A stretch of 62,456 nt of DNA from Phycisphaerae bacterium (lineage in GTDB: Bacteria > Planctomycetota > Phycisphaerae > FEN-1346 > JAACEH01). The DNA is taken from the NCBI GenBank assembly GCA_012729015.1, contig JAAYDY010000109.1:1-62456 (forward strand), written 5' to 3'. Position 1 is the stretch's first letter. Every line of letters begins with the position of its first letter. The translations under genes were made by a program, and so were the position numbers. This document shows positions 1 through 9,097 of this stretch, one piece after another. The notes below the pieces were generated by a model, which saw nothing but the letters and a program-made list of their open reading frames with translations, was not told the DNA's origin and ran no database searches.

Positions 1-44
1 GACCCCATCATCTCCTTTACCAACTGCCGTCCGCCTGCGTTCAT

Positions 45-92
45 ACGTGCTATCTCCTTTCGAGGTTGGTCACCAACAAAGAGATAGCACGT
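45..92. repeat. Long inverted repeat / stem-loop upstream of the respiratory operon
   Basis: Arms ACGTGCTATCTC (45-56) and GAGATAGCACGT (81-92) are perfect 12-bp inverted copies. A second small palindrome (GTTGGT c ACCAAC) lies in the spacer, so the whole can fold as a long cruciform or hairpin. A pyrimidine-rich stretch (TTTCCTTTC) follows. It is probably the terminator of a gene left of the window. A protein-binding site for the operon that follows is possible. Confidence 0.6.
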
Positions 93-263
93 TTCCTTTC
101 GGCGCGCCACTTTATTATGGTGCACCCCACAGTGCGTCGGACCCGGCAAAGCGCTTGAGTTTTTGCGGCAATGCGGTTACGCTTCACGAGGACACGCCGC
201 CGGCGTCGGCGCGGGTCGGCGCAGGTCTGTCTGGCCATGTTCTCTCAACGATGGAGGATGACC

Positions 264-452
264 ATGCCGCTGGAGAAACACAAGGTTCCCGTGGACGGCA
301 CCTGGCACGATTGCCCGAGTTGCGGCTACGACGGCGGGTGGCACGTCTTCTTCCGCAAGCTGCCGGACGCCGGCCGGCTCCAGATGCTTCTGCAATGTCC
401 CAAGTGCAAGGCGCAGATGGATCTCGGCCTGCACGTAGCGGTGAACTCGTAG
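264..452 (+). CDS. Small zinc ribbon protein (62 aa)
   Basis: This is a short soluble protein with two CxxC knuckles (CPSCGYDGGW near residue 15 and CPKC near residue 46), the pattern of a single zinc ribbon. The ATG at 264 is chosen because GGAGG at 253-257 sits 6 nt upstream; longer starts add an arginine-rich tail that looks like non-coding DNA. It ends 54 nt before nuoA and lies on the same strand, so it is probably the first gene of the respiratory operon. The family is not recognised. A role in metal handling or assembly of the complex is only a guess from position. Confidence 0.6.
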   Translation: MPLEKHKVPVDGTWHDCPSCGYDGGWHVFFRKLPDAGRLQMLLQCPKCKAQMDLGLHVAVNS

Positions 453-506
453 CCTTCAGCCTCGACGGGCCGCAGTCGCACCGACGTCGGAGGATCGTGC
501 AACTCC

Positions 507-914
507 ATGGTTGACGATGTGGATCTGTCCGCCTATTTCCCCGTGTTCGTGCTGACCGTCCTGGCGGTCTGCGCCGCCTTCTCGATCATTCTGCTGTCTC
601 ACCTGTTCGGTCCCGTCGCCCGCGACCGCGTCAAGAGCCGTCCGTACGAGTCCGGCATGCCGTCCCTCGGCGGGGGTCGGCTGCGGCTTTCGATTGAGTA
701 CTACCTCATGGCCATCATCTTTCTGGCCTTCGACGTCGAGGTCACGTTTCTGTTCCCCTGGGGGCTGATCTACGGGAAGAGCCTCGAACTGGGCAGCTTC
801 ATTCTGCTGGAGATGTTCTTCTTCTTCATCGTGTTGCTCGCCGGCTACGCCTACGGCTGGCGCGAAGGAGCCTACGAGTGGGACTCGAATCGCGAGGCGG
901 ACCGGCCTGGCTGA
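507..914 (+). CDS. nuoA: NADH-quinone oxidoreductase subunit A
   Basis: NuoA is a membrane subunit of complex I that forms part of the quinone-site roof. The 135-aa protein has three membrane segments (about residues 10-30, 66-86 and 94-114) and the family motif RPYESGMP followed by [14 protein letters not shown], with the conserved acidic residues in the second helix. GGAGG at 489-493 is rather far (13 nt) from the ATG. The gene overlaps the GTG start of nuoB by 37 nt, which points to translational coupling. Confidence 0.95.
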   Translation: MVDDVDLSAYFPVFVLTVLAVCAAFSIILLSHLFGPVARDRVKSRPYESGMPSLGGGRLRLSIEYYLMAIIFLAFDVEVTFLFPWGLIYGKSLELGSFILLEMFFFFIVLLAGYAYGWREGAYEWDSNREADRPG

Positions 915-1381
915 CCACGCGGGCCGAGACGTTCGTCAACTGGGCGCGCGGCAACAGCCTGTGGCCGATGGCCTTCGGCACCGCGTGCTGCGCCATCGAG
1001 CTGATGGCGGCCATGGTTGCCCGCTACGACCTGGCCCGCTTCGGCAGCGAGGTGGTGCGTTTCAGTCCGCGTCAGAGCGACCTGCTGATCGTCGCCGGGC
1101 GGATCTCGGCCAAGATGATGCCGGTCCTGGAGACGATCTATCGCCAGATGCCGGAGCCCAAGTGGGTGATCGCCATGGGGGCATGCGCCTCGACCGGGGG
1201 CGAATTCGACACCTACGCGGTGATCCAGGGCGTGGACCAGTTCATTCCGGTGGACGTGTACGTGCCGGGGTGCCCGCCGCGGCCCGAGGCCCTCATCGAG
1301 GCCGTCATGCGTGTCAAGGAACTGATCGGCAGAGAGAGACTCAGCGATTACCGTGCCCCGGACGGTGCATCGCCCGTCTGA
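878..1381 (+). CDS. nuoB: NADH-quinone oxidoreductase subunit B
   Basis: NuoB is the peripheral-arm subunit that carries cluster N2, the last iron-sulfur centre before quinone. The 167-aa sequence has the adjacent cysteine pair (TACCAIE), a third cysteine in MGACASTGG and a fourth in VPGCPPRPE, the four N2 ligands. GTG is the start, with GAAGGAG at 864-870 placed 7 nt upstream. The N-terminus overlaps nuoA. Confidence 0.96.
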   Translation: MGLESRGGPAWLTTRAETFVNWARGNSLWPMAFGTACCAIELMAAMVARYDLARFGSEVVRFSPRQSDLLIVAGRISAKMMPVLETIYRQMPEPKWVIAMGACASTGGEFDTYAVIQGVDQFIPVDVYVPGCPPRPEALIEAVMRVKELIGRERLSDYRAPDGASPV

Positions 1382-1405
1382 CCGGACTTCTGGAGCCATC
1401 GACGC

Positions 1406-1993
1406 ATGAACCAGCCGCGAGCCGACAGCATCGTGCAGCATGTGCGGACGAAGTTCGCCGGCGCTCTGCGCGGAGCGACCGTCCATCGCGGCGAGCTGAC
1501 GCTCGTGGTGGCGCGGGAGCGCGTCCTGGACGTGCTGGCCTTCCTTCGCGATGACGAGAGCCTGCGGTTCGACTTCCCGATCGACCTTGCGGCCGTGGAT
1601 TACCGGGACCATCCGCGCCGCGAGTTCCCCGAGCGGTTCGCCGTCATCTACCACCTGCTCAGCACCGCCACCGAGGAGCGTCTGCGCGTCAAGGCGCCCG
1701 TGCCCGAGGACGACCCGGTGTGTCCGTCGGCCGTGGGGCTGTGGAGCCTGGCCAACTGGACTGAGCGCGAGGTGTTCGACATGTTTGGAATCCGTTTCGA
1801 CGGGCACCCTGACCTGCGCCGGATTCTCATGTGGGAGGAGTTCGAGCACCACCCGTTGCGGAAGGACTATCCCTTGCGCGGCCTCGGCGAACGGGACCGC
1901 TACACGGTCGTCAGGGACGATTTTCCGCAGGCGGCGCGCAGCCGCAGGCAGGAGCCGGCCGCCCGTTCGTCGGCGGAGAGGGGGCCGGGGTAG
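1406..1993 (+). CDS. nuoC: NADH-quinone oxidoreductase subunit C
   Basis: This is the 30-kDa subunit of the complex I peripheral arm. It has no cofactor and helps form the connection to NuoD. The 195-aa protein carries the signature NWTEREVFDMFGIRFDGHPD followed by LRRIL and HPLRKDYPLRG. The last 20 residues are arginine-rich and not conserved. NuoC is a separate gene here, not fused to NuoD as in enterics. It lies 24 nt after nuoB and 45 nt before nuoD. Confidence 0.95.
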   Translation: MNQPRADSIVQHVRTKFAGALRGATVHRGELTLVVARERVLDVLAFLRDDESLRFDFPIDLAAVDYRDHPRREFPERFAVIYHLLSTATEERLRVKAPVPEDDPVCPSAVGLWSLANWTEREVFDMFGIRFDGHPDLRRILMWEEFEHHPLRKDYPLRGLGERDRYTVVRDDFPQAARSRRQEPAARSSAERGPG

Positions 1994-2038
1994 GGGACGC
2001 GGCAAACCGGCAGGCCGCGCCCGGTCCGGATCAGGCAC

Positions 2039-3283
2039 ATGAGCGACCATCGCACGACAACCTCCGGCGCTGACATGCACGAGCTTGGGCCCACGGGCGC
2101 CGTGGGCGGCGAGCACATGGTGCTGAACTTCGGGCCGCAGCACCCCGCCACGCACGGCACGTTTCGCCTGCTGCTGGAGCTCGACGGCGAGCGCATCGTT
2201 CGCTGTACGCCCTACATCGGGTATCTGCATTCAGGCTTCGAGAAGCTGGGCGAGCACCACACGTACAACCAGTACGTGACGGTCGTGGACCGCATGAACT
2301 ACATGTCACCGTTCGCCAACGACCTGGCCTACCACATGGCCGTCGAGAAGCTCTACGGCATCGAATGCACCGAGTACACGCAACTGGTGCGGCTCATGCT
2401 GGCCGAGGTGGCGCGGCTCCAGGATCACAGCTTCTTCCTGGGCACGCCGGCGCTCGATCTGGGGAGCATGACGCCGTTTCTCTGGAGTTTCGTCGGCCGC
2501 GAGGAGTGCTACGACGTCTTCGAGTTCGTCACCGGAGCGCGGTACATGACTGCCTACACGCGGACGGGCGGACTGATGTGGGACGTGCCGCCCGATTTCA
2601 AGGAGCGGATCAAGTATGTCGCCGACCGCACCCCGGGCGAACTGGACGACATCGAGAGCATTCTGTGCAGCAACCCGATCTGGCTATCGCGGATGCAGGG
2701 CATCGGCCGCATCACTGCCGAGGACGTGGTGGACTACGGCATCACGGGGCCGAACGCGCGGGCCAGCGGTGTGTGCCGCGACCTGCGGCGCGATCAGCCG
2801 TACCTGGGCTACGAGGCGATGGATTTCGAGATTCCGACGTGCGCCGAGGGCGATTGCTACGCGCGGTACATTGTTCGCGTGGAGGAGATGCGGCAGAGCG
2901 CCCGTATTCTGCAACAGGCCATCCGCATGCTGCCCGACGGCGGCCAGGTGAACGTCGATCCGGCCCGCAAGGTGACCCTGCCGCCGAAGGCAGAAGTCCA
3001 CGCGAAGATGGAGCAGATGATCCATCACTTCGAGCTGATCATGCCCGGCTCGGGCGGCGCGCCGCCGGTCGGCGAGGTCTACGTGGCCAACGAAACCGCC
3101 ATGGGCGAACTCGGGTTCTACCTGGTCAGCGACGGAACCAAGTTCCCGTATCGTGTCCGCGTGCGCCCGCCGTCGTTTCTCCATTACGCCATGTTTCCCA
3201 GGCTGGTCGAGGGGCGGCTGCTGTCGGACGTGGTCAGCGTGCTGTCGAGTCTGAACATCATCGCCGCGGAGCTGGACCGCTGA
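2039..3283 (+). CDS. nuoD: NADH-quinone oxidoreductase subunit D
   Basis: This is the 49-kDa subunit that, with NuoB, builds the quinone-binding pocket. The 414-aa sequence has LNFGPQHPATHGTFRLLLEL, the GYLHSGFEKLGEHHTYNQ region and the usual C-terminus ending IIAAELDR. The first 12 residues are not conserved, and ATG at 2075 (MHELGP) is an alternative start. Upstream Shine-Dalgarno signals are weak for both. The stop lies 21 nt before the nuoE ATG. Confidence 0.96.
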   Translation: MSDHRTTTSGADMHELGPTGAVGGEHMVLNFGPQHPATHGTFRLLLELDGERIVRCTPYIGYLHSGFEKLGEHHTYNQYVTVVDRMNYMSPFANDLAYHMAVEKLYGIECTEYTQLVRLMLAEVARLQDHSFFLGTPALDLGSMTPFLWSFVGREECYDVFEFVTGARYMTAYTRTGGLMWDVPPDFKERIKYVADRTPGELDDIESILCSNPIWLSRMQGIGRITAEDVVDYGITGPNARASGVCRDLRRDQPYLGYEAMDFEIPTCAEGDCYARYIVRVEEMRQSARILQQAIRMLPDGGQVNVDPARKVTLPPKAEVHAKMEQMIHHFELIMPGSGGAPPVGEVYVANETAMGELGFYLVSDGTKFPYRVRVRPPSFLHYAMFPRLVEGRLLSDVVSVLSSLNIIAAELDR

Positions 3284-3304
3284 GTGGGAGCGACGGGGAA
3301 AACC

Positions 3305-3778
3305 ATGGAACTCAGTGAATCCTCGCGACAGGAGATTGACCGGCTGATCGCCACGTGCCGCACGCGGCGGGAAGCTATCGTGCAGGTGCTGGAGATCGTG
3401 CAGCGCGGGCAGGGCTACGTGGGCGACGAAGCGGTGTCGTACGTGGCGAATCGCCTGGGCGTGGGCCGCGCCGACGTGGAGGATGTGCTGTCGTTCTACC
3501 CGGTGTATCATCGCCGGCCGGTCGGACGGTTCGTCGTCAAGGTGTGCCGTTCGTTGCCGTGCGCGCACATGGGGGCGGCCCGGGTTGTCGATCACCTGTC
3601 CGAGCGGCTCGGCGTGGCCGTGGGGCAGACCGGCGGCGACGGACGCTTCACGCTCCTGGAGGTCGAGTGCCTGGGCGCGTGCGACCGGGCGCCGGCCATG
3701 ATGATCAACGACGACGTGTTCGGTCCCCTGACGCCCGAACGCATCGACGCGATCCTGGCTTCATTGAAGGACGGATGA
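3305..3778 (+). CDS. nuoE: NADH-quinone oxidoreductase subunit E
   Basis: This is the 24-kDa thioredoxin-fold subunit with the [2Fe-2S] cluster N1a at the NADH end of complex I. The ligand pattern is visible as CRSLPC (C-x4-C) and CLGAC (C-x3-C). ATG at 3305 gives a 157-aa protein beginning MELSESS; a GTG at 3284 would add seven residues. GGGGAA lies just upstream of the chosen ATG. The stop overlaps the nuoF start in an ATGA, so the two are coupled. Confidence 0.95.
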   Translation: MELSESSRQEIDRLIATCRTRREAIVQVLEIVQRGQGYVGDEAVSYVANRLGVGRADVEDVLSFYPVYHRRPVGRFVVKVCRSLPCAHMGAARVVDHLSERLGVAVGQTGGDGRFTLLEVECLGACDRAPAMMINDDVFGPLTPERIDAILASLKDG

Positions 3779-5079
3779 CCGTGGAGCTGACGCTGCTGCC
3801 GGCGGGAACCTCCGCCGACCATCCCGAGACGCTTGACGCCTACCAGGCGCGCGGCGGTTACGCCGCCTGGCGCATCGCCCTCGGCCGCGGCGATCCGCAG
3901 CGCGTGATCGACGAGGTGCAGCGAAGCGGCCTGCGCGGCCGCGGTGGCGCGGGATTCCCCACGGCTCGCAAGTGGTCGTTCATGCCCAAGGACGGACACG
4001 GGCCCGCCTTTGTGTGCTGCAACGCCGACGAAAGCGAGCCCGGCACGTTCAAGGACCGTCGTCTCCTTGAAGCCACGCCTCACCAGGTCCTCGAAGGGCT
4101 CCTGCTGGCCTGCTACGCCGTCCGGGCGACATGCGGCTATGTGTTTCTGCGGTGGGAGTATCCGCGTGCGGCTCGCGCCATGCAGGCGGCCATCGACGAG
4201 GCGACGCAGATCGGCCTGATCGGCAGCGACGTTCTGGGCACCGGCTACAGCGTCGAGGTTCGCCTCCGCAAAGGCGCCGGCACCTACATCAGCGGCGAAG
4301 AAACCGGGTTGCTCGAAACCACTGAGGGCAAGCGTGGCTGGCCGCGTCAGAAGCCGCCGTTTCCGGCGGCCCGCGGGCTGTTCGGCATGCCCACGACCGT
4401 CAACAACGTCGAGACGCTGGCCTGTGTGCCGGTGATCGTCAGTGAGGGGGGCGAGGCCTTCGCCGCCATCGGCTTGCCTGGGAACACGGGCCCGAAGCTC
4501 TATTGTCTCAGCGGCTGCGTCCGCAGGCCGGGGCTCTACGAGGCCCCGATGACCGTCACCCTTCGCGAGTTGATCCTCGACGACCGTTTCGGCGGAGGCG
4601 TCGCGGACGGGCGACCGCCCAAGGCCGTCATTCCCGGTGGCAGCAGCGCGCCGGTCCTTCGGGCGGAGGAGATTGATGTGCCGGCCGATTTCGACCACCT
4701 CCAGGCCGCCGGCTCGATGCTCGGGTCGGCCGGCGTGATGGTCCTGGACGACCGGACCTGCATGGTTCGCGTCGCAGCCAACGCGTGCGGGTTCTTCGAT
4801 CACGAATCGTGCGGGCAATGCACCCCGTGCCGCGAGGGCGTTCACTGGGTCCGACAGATTCTCGACCGGATCGAGAGCGGCCGCGGCCGTCCGGGAGACG
4901 CCGACGTGGCGATTGACCGCCTGGACGCGATTGCGGGGCAGACCATCTGCCCGTTCGGCGAGGCCGTCGCCTGGGGCGTCGGCAGCATCATCAGAAAGTT
5001 CCGCGAGGAGTTCGACGAGCACATCCGCTTGCGCGGGTGCCCGTTTCCGGCGTGGGGATTCAGGAGCAACGGATCGTGA
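3775..5079 (+). CDS. nuoF: NADH-quinone oxidoreductase subunit F
   Basis: NuoF binds NADH and FMN and carries cluster N3. The 434-aa protein shows GLRGRGGAGFPTARKW (FMN/NADH loop), CNADESEPGTFKDR, and the [4Fe-4S] ligands SCGQCTPCREG with the fourth cysteine in TICPFGEA. The ATG at 3775 overlaps the nuoE stop (ATGA). The longer open frame that runs back to 3355 is only a shadow inside nuoE. The 3' end overlaps the GTG of nuoG. Confidence 0.96.
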   Translation: MTVELTLLPAGTSADHPETLDAYQARGGYAAWRIALGRGDPQRVIDEVQRSGLRGRGGAGFPTARKWSFMPKDGHGPAFVCCNADESEPGTFKDRRLLEATPHQVLEGLLLACYAVRATCGYVFLRWEYPRAARAMQAAIDEATQIGLIGSDVLGTGYSVEVRLRKGAGTYISGEETGLLETTEGKRGWPRQKPPFPAARGLFGMPTTVNNVETLACVPVIVSEGGEAFAAIGLPGNTGPKLYCLSGCVRRPGLYEAPMTVTLRELILDDRFGGGVADGRPPKAVIPGGSSAPVLRAEEIDVPADFDHLQAAGSMLGSAGVMVLDDRTCMVRVAANACGFFDHESCGQCTPCREGVHWVRQILDRIESGRGRPGDADVAIDRLDAIAGQTICPFGEAVAWGVGSIIRKFREEFDEHIRLRGCPFPAWGFRSNGS

Positions 5080-6635
5080 GCGACGTGCGACTGACCATTG
5101 ACGATCGCGAGGTGGTCGTGCCCGAGGGGACGACGATCCTCGAGGCCGCGCGCTCCGTCGGCATCGAAATACCCCACTTCTGCTACCATCCGGGGCTGAG
5201 CGCGCCGTCGAATTGCCGCATGTGCCTCGTGGAGGTTCAGGGACAGGACAAGCTCGTGCCGTCCTGCGCCACGGCGGTTGCCGACGGCATGGTCGTGCGG
5301 ACCGGTACGCCGCGCGTTCACGAGAGCCACCGTAGCGTCATGGAGTTCTACCTGTCGAACCACCCGCTCGACTGTCCGGTCTGCGATCAGGCGGGCGAGT
5401 GCGTGCTCCAGGATTACAGCTACGGTTGGGGATCGGCCACGAGCCGTTTCGAGGAGACCAAGGTCACTCAGCCGGTTAAGGACGTGGGCCCCGACATCGT
5501 CCTCTACGCGGACCGCTGCATTATGTGCACCCGGTGCGTGCGGTTCCTGCGGGAGGTGTCGGGCACGGGCGAGTTGTCAGTGATCCACCGTGGCGTCCGC
5601 AGCGAGATTCACGTGGCCGGCGACCGCCCTGTCACCAACCCCCTGGCGGGAAACATCGTGGACATCTGTCCGGTGGGGGCCCTGTGCTCGAAGGACTTCC
5701 TGTTCAAGTGCCGCGTGTGGTGGCTCACCTCGACGGCCTCGGCGTGTCCGCGATGTGCCAGGGCGTGCAGCATCCGGGTCGATTCCAGTGAAGGTCGAAT
5801 CCTTCGCATCAAGCCGCGCGAGAACGCCGCCGTCAACGGCATGTGGATCTGCGACGAGGGGCGGTTCGCATTTCGGCAGTGGCACGGGGCCGGACGGCTC
5901 GACGTGCCGCTGGTCAACGGCGACCGTGGGTTCACGCACTGCGACTGGGATGAGGCGATTGCCCTGGCGGCGCGATCGTTGCGGCAGGTGGCGATGCGCT
6001 ACGGCGGCGAGTCGGTTGCTTTCATCGGATCGCCCTGGGCGACCATCGAGGAGAACATGCTGTTGGCGCGGCTGTTCGTGTCGCTGGGAGCCACCATGGG
6101 CTCCCTCTGGCCTGCTCCGGCCGAGTCGCCGCAACGGTTTCCCGGCTTCGAGATTTCGGGCGAGAAGGCCTGGAACGTGGCCGGCGCGCGGCGGACGCTC
6201 ATGGACGTAGCCGGACAGCTGCTCACCTTGGACCGACTGGCCGACGAGATCGAGCGCGGCCGGGTGAGGGCCGTCTATGCCCTCGGCGGCGCGTATCGCG
6301 GCGCGCTGGTGCCCTGCGACGACCTCGGGCTGGAACTCCTTGAGTTCTTCGCCATTCAGACGTGTTTCGTGACCGACAAAGGGCTGAAGGCCAATCTCAT
6401 CCTTCCGGGGGCCTCACCCTACGAGAAAGTCGGCACTGTGCGCAACGAACGGGGGGTGCTCCAGGAGGTCAACGCCGTGATGTCGCCCCCGGGACAGGCC
6501 AGACGCGACTGGGACATCCTCATGGCACTGGCGAAGGCCCTGGCCGCAACCGTGGACGACGATCTGACGCGGGCCGTCCTGGATCGCCCCGCGGCCCAGT
6601 GGAACTACACGCGAAGCGCAAGCGGGAACGAGTAG
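5076..6635 (+). CDS. nuoG: NADH-quinone oxidoreductase subunit G (short form)
   Basis: NuoG carries several iron-sulfur clusters of the electron wire. The 519-aa protein has an N-terminal ferredoxin domain (CYHP..., CRMC, PSCAT), the His-ligated segment HPLDCPVCDQAGEC, a ferredoxin-like pair (CIMCTRC and CPVGALC), and a further CPRCARAC...C set at the start of the molybdopterin-type domain. It is shorter than many NuoG proteins because that C-terminal domain is reduced. GTG at 5076 is chosen: AGGAG at 5062-5066 lies 9 nt upstream and the start overlaps the nuoF stop (GTGA). Confidence 0.93.
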   Translation: MSDVRLTIDDREVVVPEGTTILEAARSVGIEIPHFCYHPGLSAPSNCRMCLVEVQGQDKLVPSCATAVADGMVVRTGTPRVHESHRSVMEFYLSNHPLDCPVCDQAGECVLQDYSYGWGSATSRFEETKVTQPVKDVGPDIVLYADRCIMCTRCVRFLREVSGTGELSVIHRGVRSEIHVAGDRPVTNPLAGNIVDICPVGALCSKDFLFKCRVWWLTSTASACPRCARACSIRVDSSEGRILRIKPRENAAVNGMWICDEGRFAFRQWHGAGRLDVPLVNGDRGFTHCDWDEAIALAARSLRQVAMRYGGESVAFIGSPWATIEENMLLARLFVSLGATMGSLWPAPAESPQRFPGFEISGEKAWNVAGARRTLMDVAGQLLTLDRLADEIERGRVRAVYALGGAYRGALVPCDDLGLELLEFFAIQTCFVTDKGLKANLILPGASPYEKVGTVRNERGVLQEVNAVMSPPGQARRDWDILMALAKALAATVDDDLTRAVLDRPAAQWNYTRSASGNE

Positions 6636-6636
6636 C

Positions 6637-7686
6637 ATGATGATCGCCATTAACCTGGTCAAAGTGCTCATCGTCTTCGCCTTCGTCCAGGCGATGGCCG
6701 GACTGACGCTCTGGGCCGAGCGGCGCCTCAGCGCGCTGATGCAGGACCGGTGGGGGCCGAATCGCCTCGGTCCGTTCGGGCTTCTTCAGCCGCTGGCCGA
6801 CAGCGTCAAACTCCTGCTGAAGGAGGACATCACGCCGCAGGGCGTGGACCGCCTCCTCTATTACCTGGCCCCGGCCATGTCGCTGGCCCCGGCCCTGATG
6901 ACGGTTGCCGTCGTTCCCTTCGGCGAGCCCGTCACGCTGTTCGGGCAGTACGTCGTGCCCCTCCAGGTGGCCGACATCCACCTGGGCATCCTGTTTATTC
7001 TGGCCGTCGGGTCGCTGGAGATTTACGGCATCGTCTTCGGCGCGTGGGCGTCGAACAACAAGTACAGCCTCCTCGGCGGCGTGCGCAGCGTCGCCCAGAT
7101 GCTCAGCTACGAGCTCTTCATGGGCGGGTCGCTCGTCGGCGTGGTCATGTTGACCGGGTCGCTGCGGCTCAATGACATCGTCGCTTCGCAGCAGCACCTG
7201 CTCTGGGGCTGGCTCCCCGCCTGGAACCTCTTCCGACAGCCGCTCGGCTTCGTGGTCTTCCTGGTGGCCGCCTTCGCCGAGACCAACCGCCTGCCGTTCG
7301 ACCTCCCCGAAAGCGAGCAGGAACTCGTCGGCGGCTATCACACCGAGTACTCGAGCATGAAATTCGTCATGTTCTTCATCGCCGAGTACGCCGCCGTGTT
7401 CACCATGTCGGCGCTCCTGGCCACGGTGTTCCTCGGCGGCTATGGGCTTCCGGGGCTGTCGGTCGCCGAATGCGGCCCCGTGTGGTGGCTGCCCGTGGCC
7501 CAGGCCGCGGTGTTTCTGACCAAGACGCTGCTGTTCGTGTTGCTTTTTATCACGGTGCGATGGAGCCTGTCGCGACTGAGATACGACCAACTCATGCGCC
7601 TCGGATGGAAGGTGATGTTGCCTCTGGCTTTGCTTAACATCGTCGTGACGGGTACACTGATGTTTCTGTGGCGGACGACGGGTTGA
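6637..7686 (+). CDS. nuoH: NADH-quinone oxidoreductase subunit H
   Basis: NuoH is the membrane subunit at the junction with the peripheral arm that lines the quinone channel. The 349-aa protein has about eight membrane helices, the early motif WAERRLSALMQDRWGPNR, and the loop EtNRLPFDLPESEQELVGGY with its acidic residues. It starts one base after the nuoG stop; a second ATG follows directly at 6640. Confidence 0.96.
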   Translation: MMIAINLVKVLIVFAFVQAMAGLTLWAERRLSALMQDRWGPNRLGPFGLLQPLADSVKLLLKEDITPQGVDRLLYYLAPAMSLAPALMTVAVVPFGEPVTLFGQYVVPLQVADIHLGILFILAVGSLEIYGIVFGAWASNNKYSLLGGVRSVAQMLSYELFMGGSLVGVVMLTGSLRLNDIVASQQHLLWGWLPAWNLFRQPLGFVVFLVAAFAETNRLPFDLPESEQELVGGYHTEYSSMKFVMFFIAEYAAVFTMSALLATVFLGGYGLPGLSVAECGPVWWLPVAQAAVFLTKTLLFVLLFITVRWSLSRLRYDQLMRLGWKVMLPLALLNIVVTGTLMFLWRTTG

Positions 7687-7697
7687 GGGAGACTTCT

Positions 7698-8288
7698 GTG
7701 ACGCACCTGCCAGGTCCGATCTTCAATGCCCCGGGGCGCGCGACGGCCGACCGCGGTCTTCCGACGCCGGCGTACGACACACCGCGCCCCGGACCGCAGA
7801 AGGAGAAGCGGCTCAGCGCTCGCCCGACGTTCTTCCAGCGGCTGATCGTACCCGGCCTGCTGCGGACGTGGTGGTCCGGCGTCCGGCACATCTGGCAGAA
7901 GAAGCTCACCGTCCAGTGGCCCGAACAGGTGCGCGAGGTCAGCGACAACTACCGCGGCGTGCACCGGCTGAACAAAGACGACCGCGGCCGCATGAAGTGC
8001 GTTGCGTGCTTTCTCTGCCAGACGGCATGCCCGGCCAACTGCATCCGCATCGAGGCCGGTCCGTCGCCGTGGCCCGATCGCCCGAAGTACGCCGTGCGGT
8101 TCACCATCGACGAGCTGCGGTGCGTCTTCTGCGGCATGTGCGAGGAAGCCTGCCCGGAGGACGCCATCGAGCTGACGCGCATCTACTCGCTGGTGGGCAC
8201 GCGACGCGACGAGATGCTCTTCGACAAGGAACAGTTGCTGACCATGTACGACCTGACGCGCGACGAGAAGCACCCGTTGCGGTGGTGA
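7698..8288 (+). CDS. nuoI: NADH-quinone oxidoreductase subunit I
   Basis: This 8Fe ferredoxin-type subunit holds clusters N6a and N6b. Two CxxCxxCxxxCP motifs are present: CVACFLCQTACP and CVFCGMCEEACP. The 196-aa protein has a longer, proline-rich N-terminus than usual. GTG at 7698 is used because GAGGGAG at 7685-7691 lies 6 nt upstream, right after the nuoH stop. Confidence 0.95.
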   Translation: MTHLPGPIFNAPGRATADRGLPTPAYDTPRPGPQKEKRLSARPTFFQRLIVPGLLRTWWSGVRHIWQKKLTVQWPEQVREVSDNYRGVHRLNKDDRGRMKCVACFLCQTACPANCIRIEAGPSPWPDRPKYAVRFTIDELRCVFCGMCEEACPEDAIELTRIYSLVGTRRDEMLFDKEQLLTMYDLTRDEKHPLRW

Positions 8289-8307
8289 CCCGGAGGACCG
8301 TGGTCTC

Positions 8308-9096
8308 GTGGCTATTGTAGTCTTCTATGCTCTCATGGTCGTGGGCTACTATGTGACCCGGTTCGGCTTCAATGCCACGAGCCGGGACACACGGCTGTTC
8401 ACCGTGCTGGCCGGGGTGGTCGTCATGGCGGCTACGGCGTTCTACTTCGGCCGCGACCTTCAGCGGCTCAGTGACGTGCTTCGCTACGGGCTCAGTGCGG
8501 TGGCGATCGTGGCGGCCGTGAACGTCGTCACGGGGCAGCGACCGGTCCACTGCGCCCTGTCCCTGCTGCTGGTGTTCCTCGCGGTGGCCGGCCTTTTCGT
8601 CAGCTACCAGGCCGAGTTCCTCGGCGCCATTCTCGTCAGCATCAACGCCGGCGCCGTCATCGTGGCGTTCCTGTTCATCCTGATGCTGATCGATCTGCGG
8701 ATGAGCCTGGCCCGAGAGACCTCGTTGCCGTGGAATACCGTGACGGCTCTTGCCGCGGCCGGGCTTGCGGCTGTGCTCCTGAGTGCGATCGGCGGCCCCA
8801 GAAATCGTCCCGTGTCCGCGCCGCCGCCGGCCTATTTCGCCTATCAGGCCTACGGGGCGGGCATCGAGCCCACGCGGCTGGGCGAACCCACGCCCGAGGA
8901 GCAGGAGGCGGTTCGCCTCGGCCTGCCGCATCCGCTTCGACCGATCCGGGGAACGACGCGAGCCCTTGGATGGGAACTCTACACGCGATACACCGTGCCT
9001 TTCGAGGTGGCCTCGCTTATCCTGACGGTCGCCGTTGTCGGCGCGGTCGTCCTGGGCCGCATCCCCAGGAACACCCGCGCGAAAGGAGACGCCTGA
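8308..9096 (+). CDS. nuoJ: NADH-quinone oxidoreductase subunit J with extra N-terminal segment
   Basis: NuoJ is a membrane-arm subunit containing the helix with a pi-bulge that is thought to move during coupling. The conserved NuoJ core (NPVHCAL-like GQRPVHCALSLLLVFLAVAG, then AEFLGAILVSINAGAVIVAF) begins only near residue 75. About 55 residues with one or two extra hydrophobic segments precede it. A long polar loop (about residues 165-215) separates the last helix. The GTG start at 8308 has CGGAGG 11 nt upstream. Confidence 0.9.
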   Translation: MAIVVFYALMVVGYYVTRFGFNATSRDTRLFTVLAGVVVMAATAFYFGRDLQRLSDVLRYGLSAVAIVAAVNVVTGQRPVHCALSLLLVFLAVAGLFVSYQAEFLGAILVSINAGAVIVAFLFILMLIDLRMSLARETSLPWNTVTALAAAGLAAVLLSAIGGPRNRPVSAPPPAYFAYQAYGAGIEPTRLGEPTPEEQEAVRLGLPHPLRPIRGTTRALGWELYTRYTVPFEVASLILTVAVVGAVVLGRIPRNTRAKGDA

Positions 9097-9097
9097 C

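Noticed and set aside
47..514. Plus-strand open frame of 155 codons at the window start
   Set aside because: It overlaps the small zinc ribbon gene in another frame, has no Shine-Dalgarno and an arginine-rich, non-conserved product.
872..2230. Long minus-strand open frame across nuoB/nuoC/nuoD
   Set aside because: It is antisense to three clear nuo genes, has no known motif and is rich in Arg/His/Gly as expected for a GC-rich shadow.
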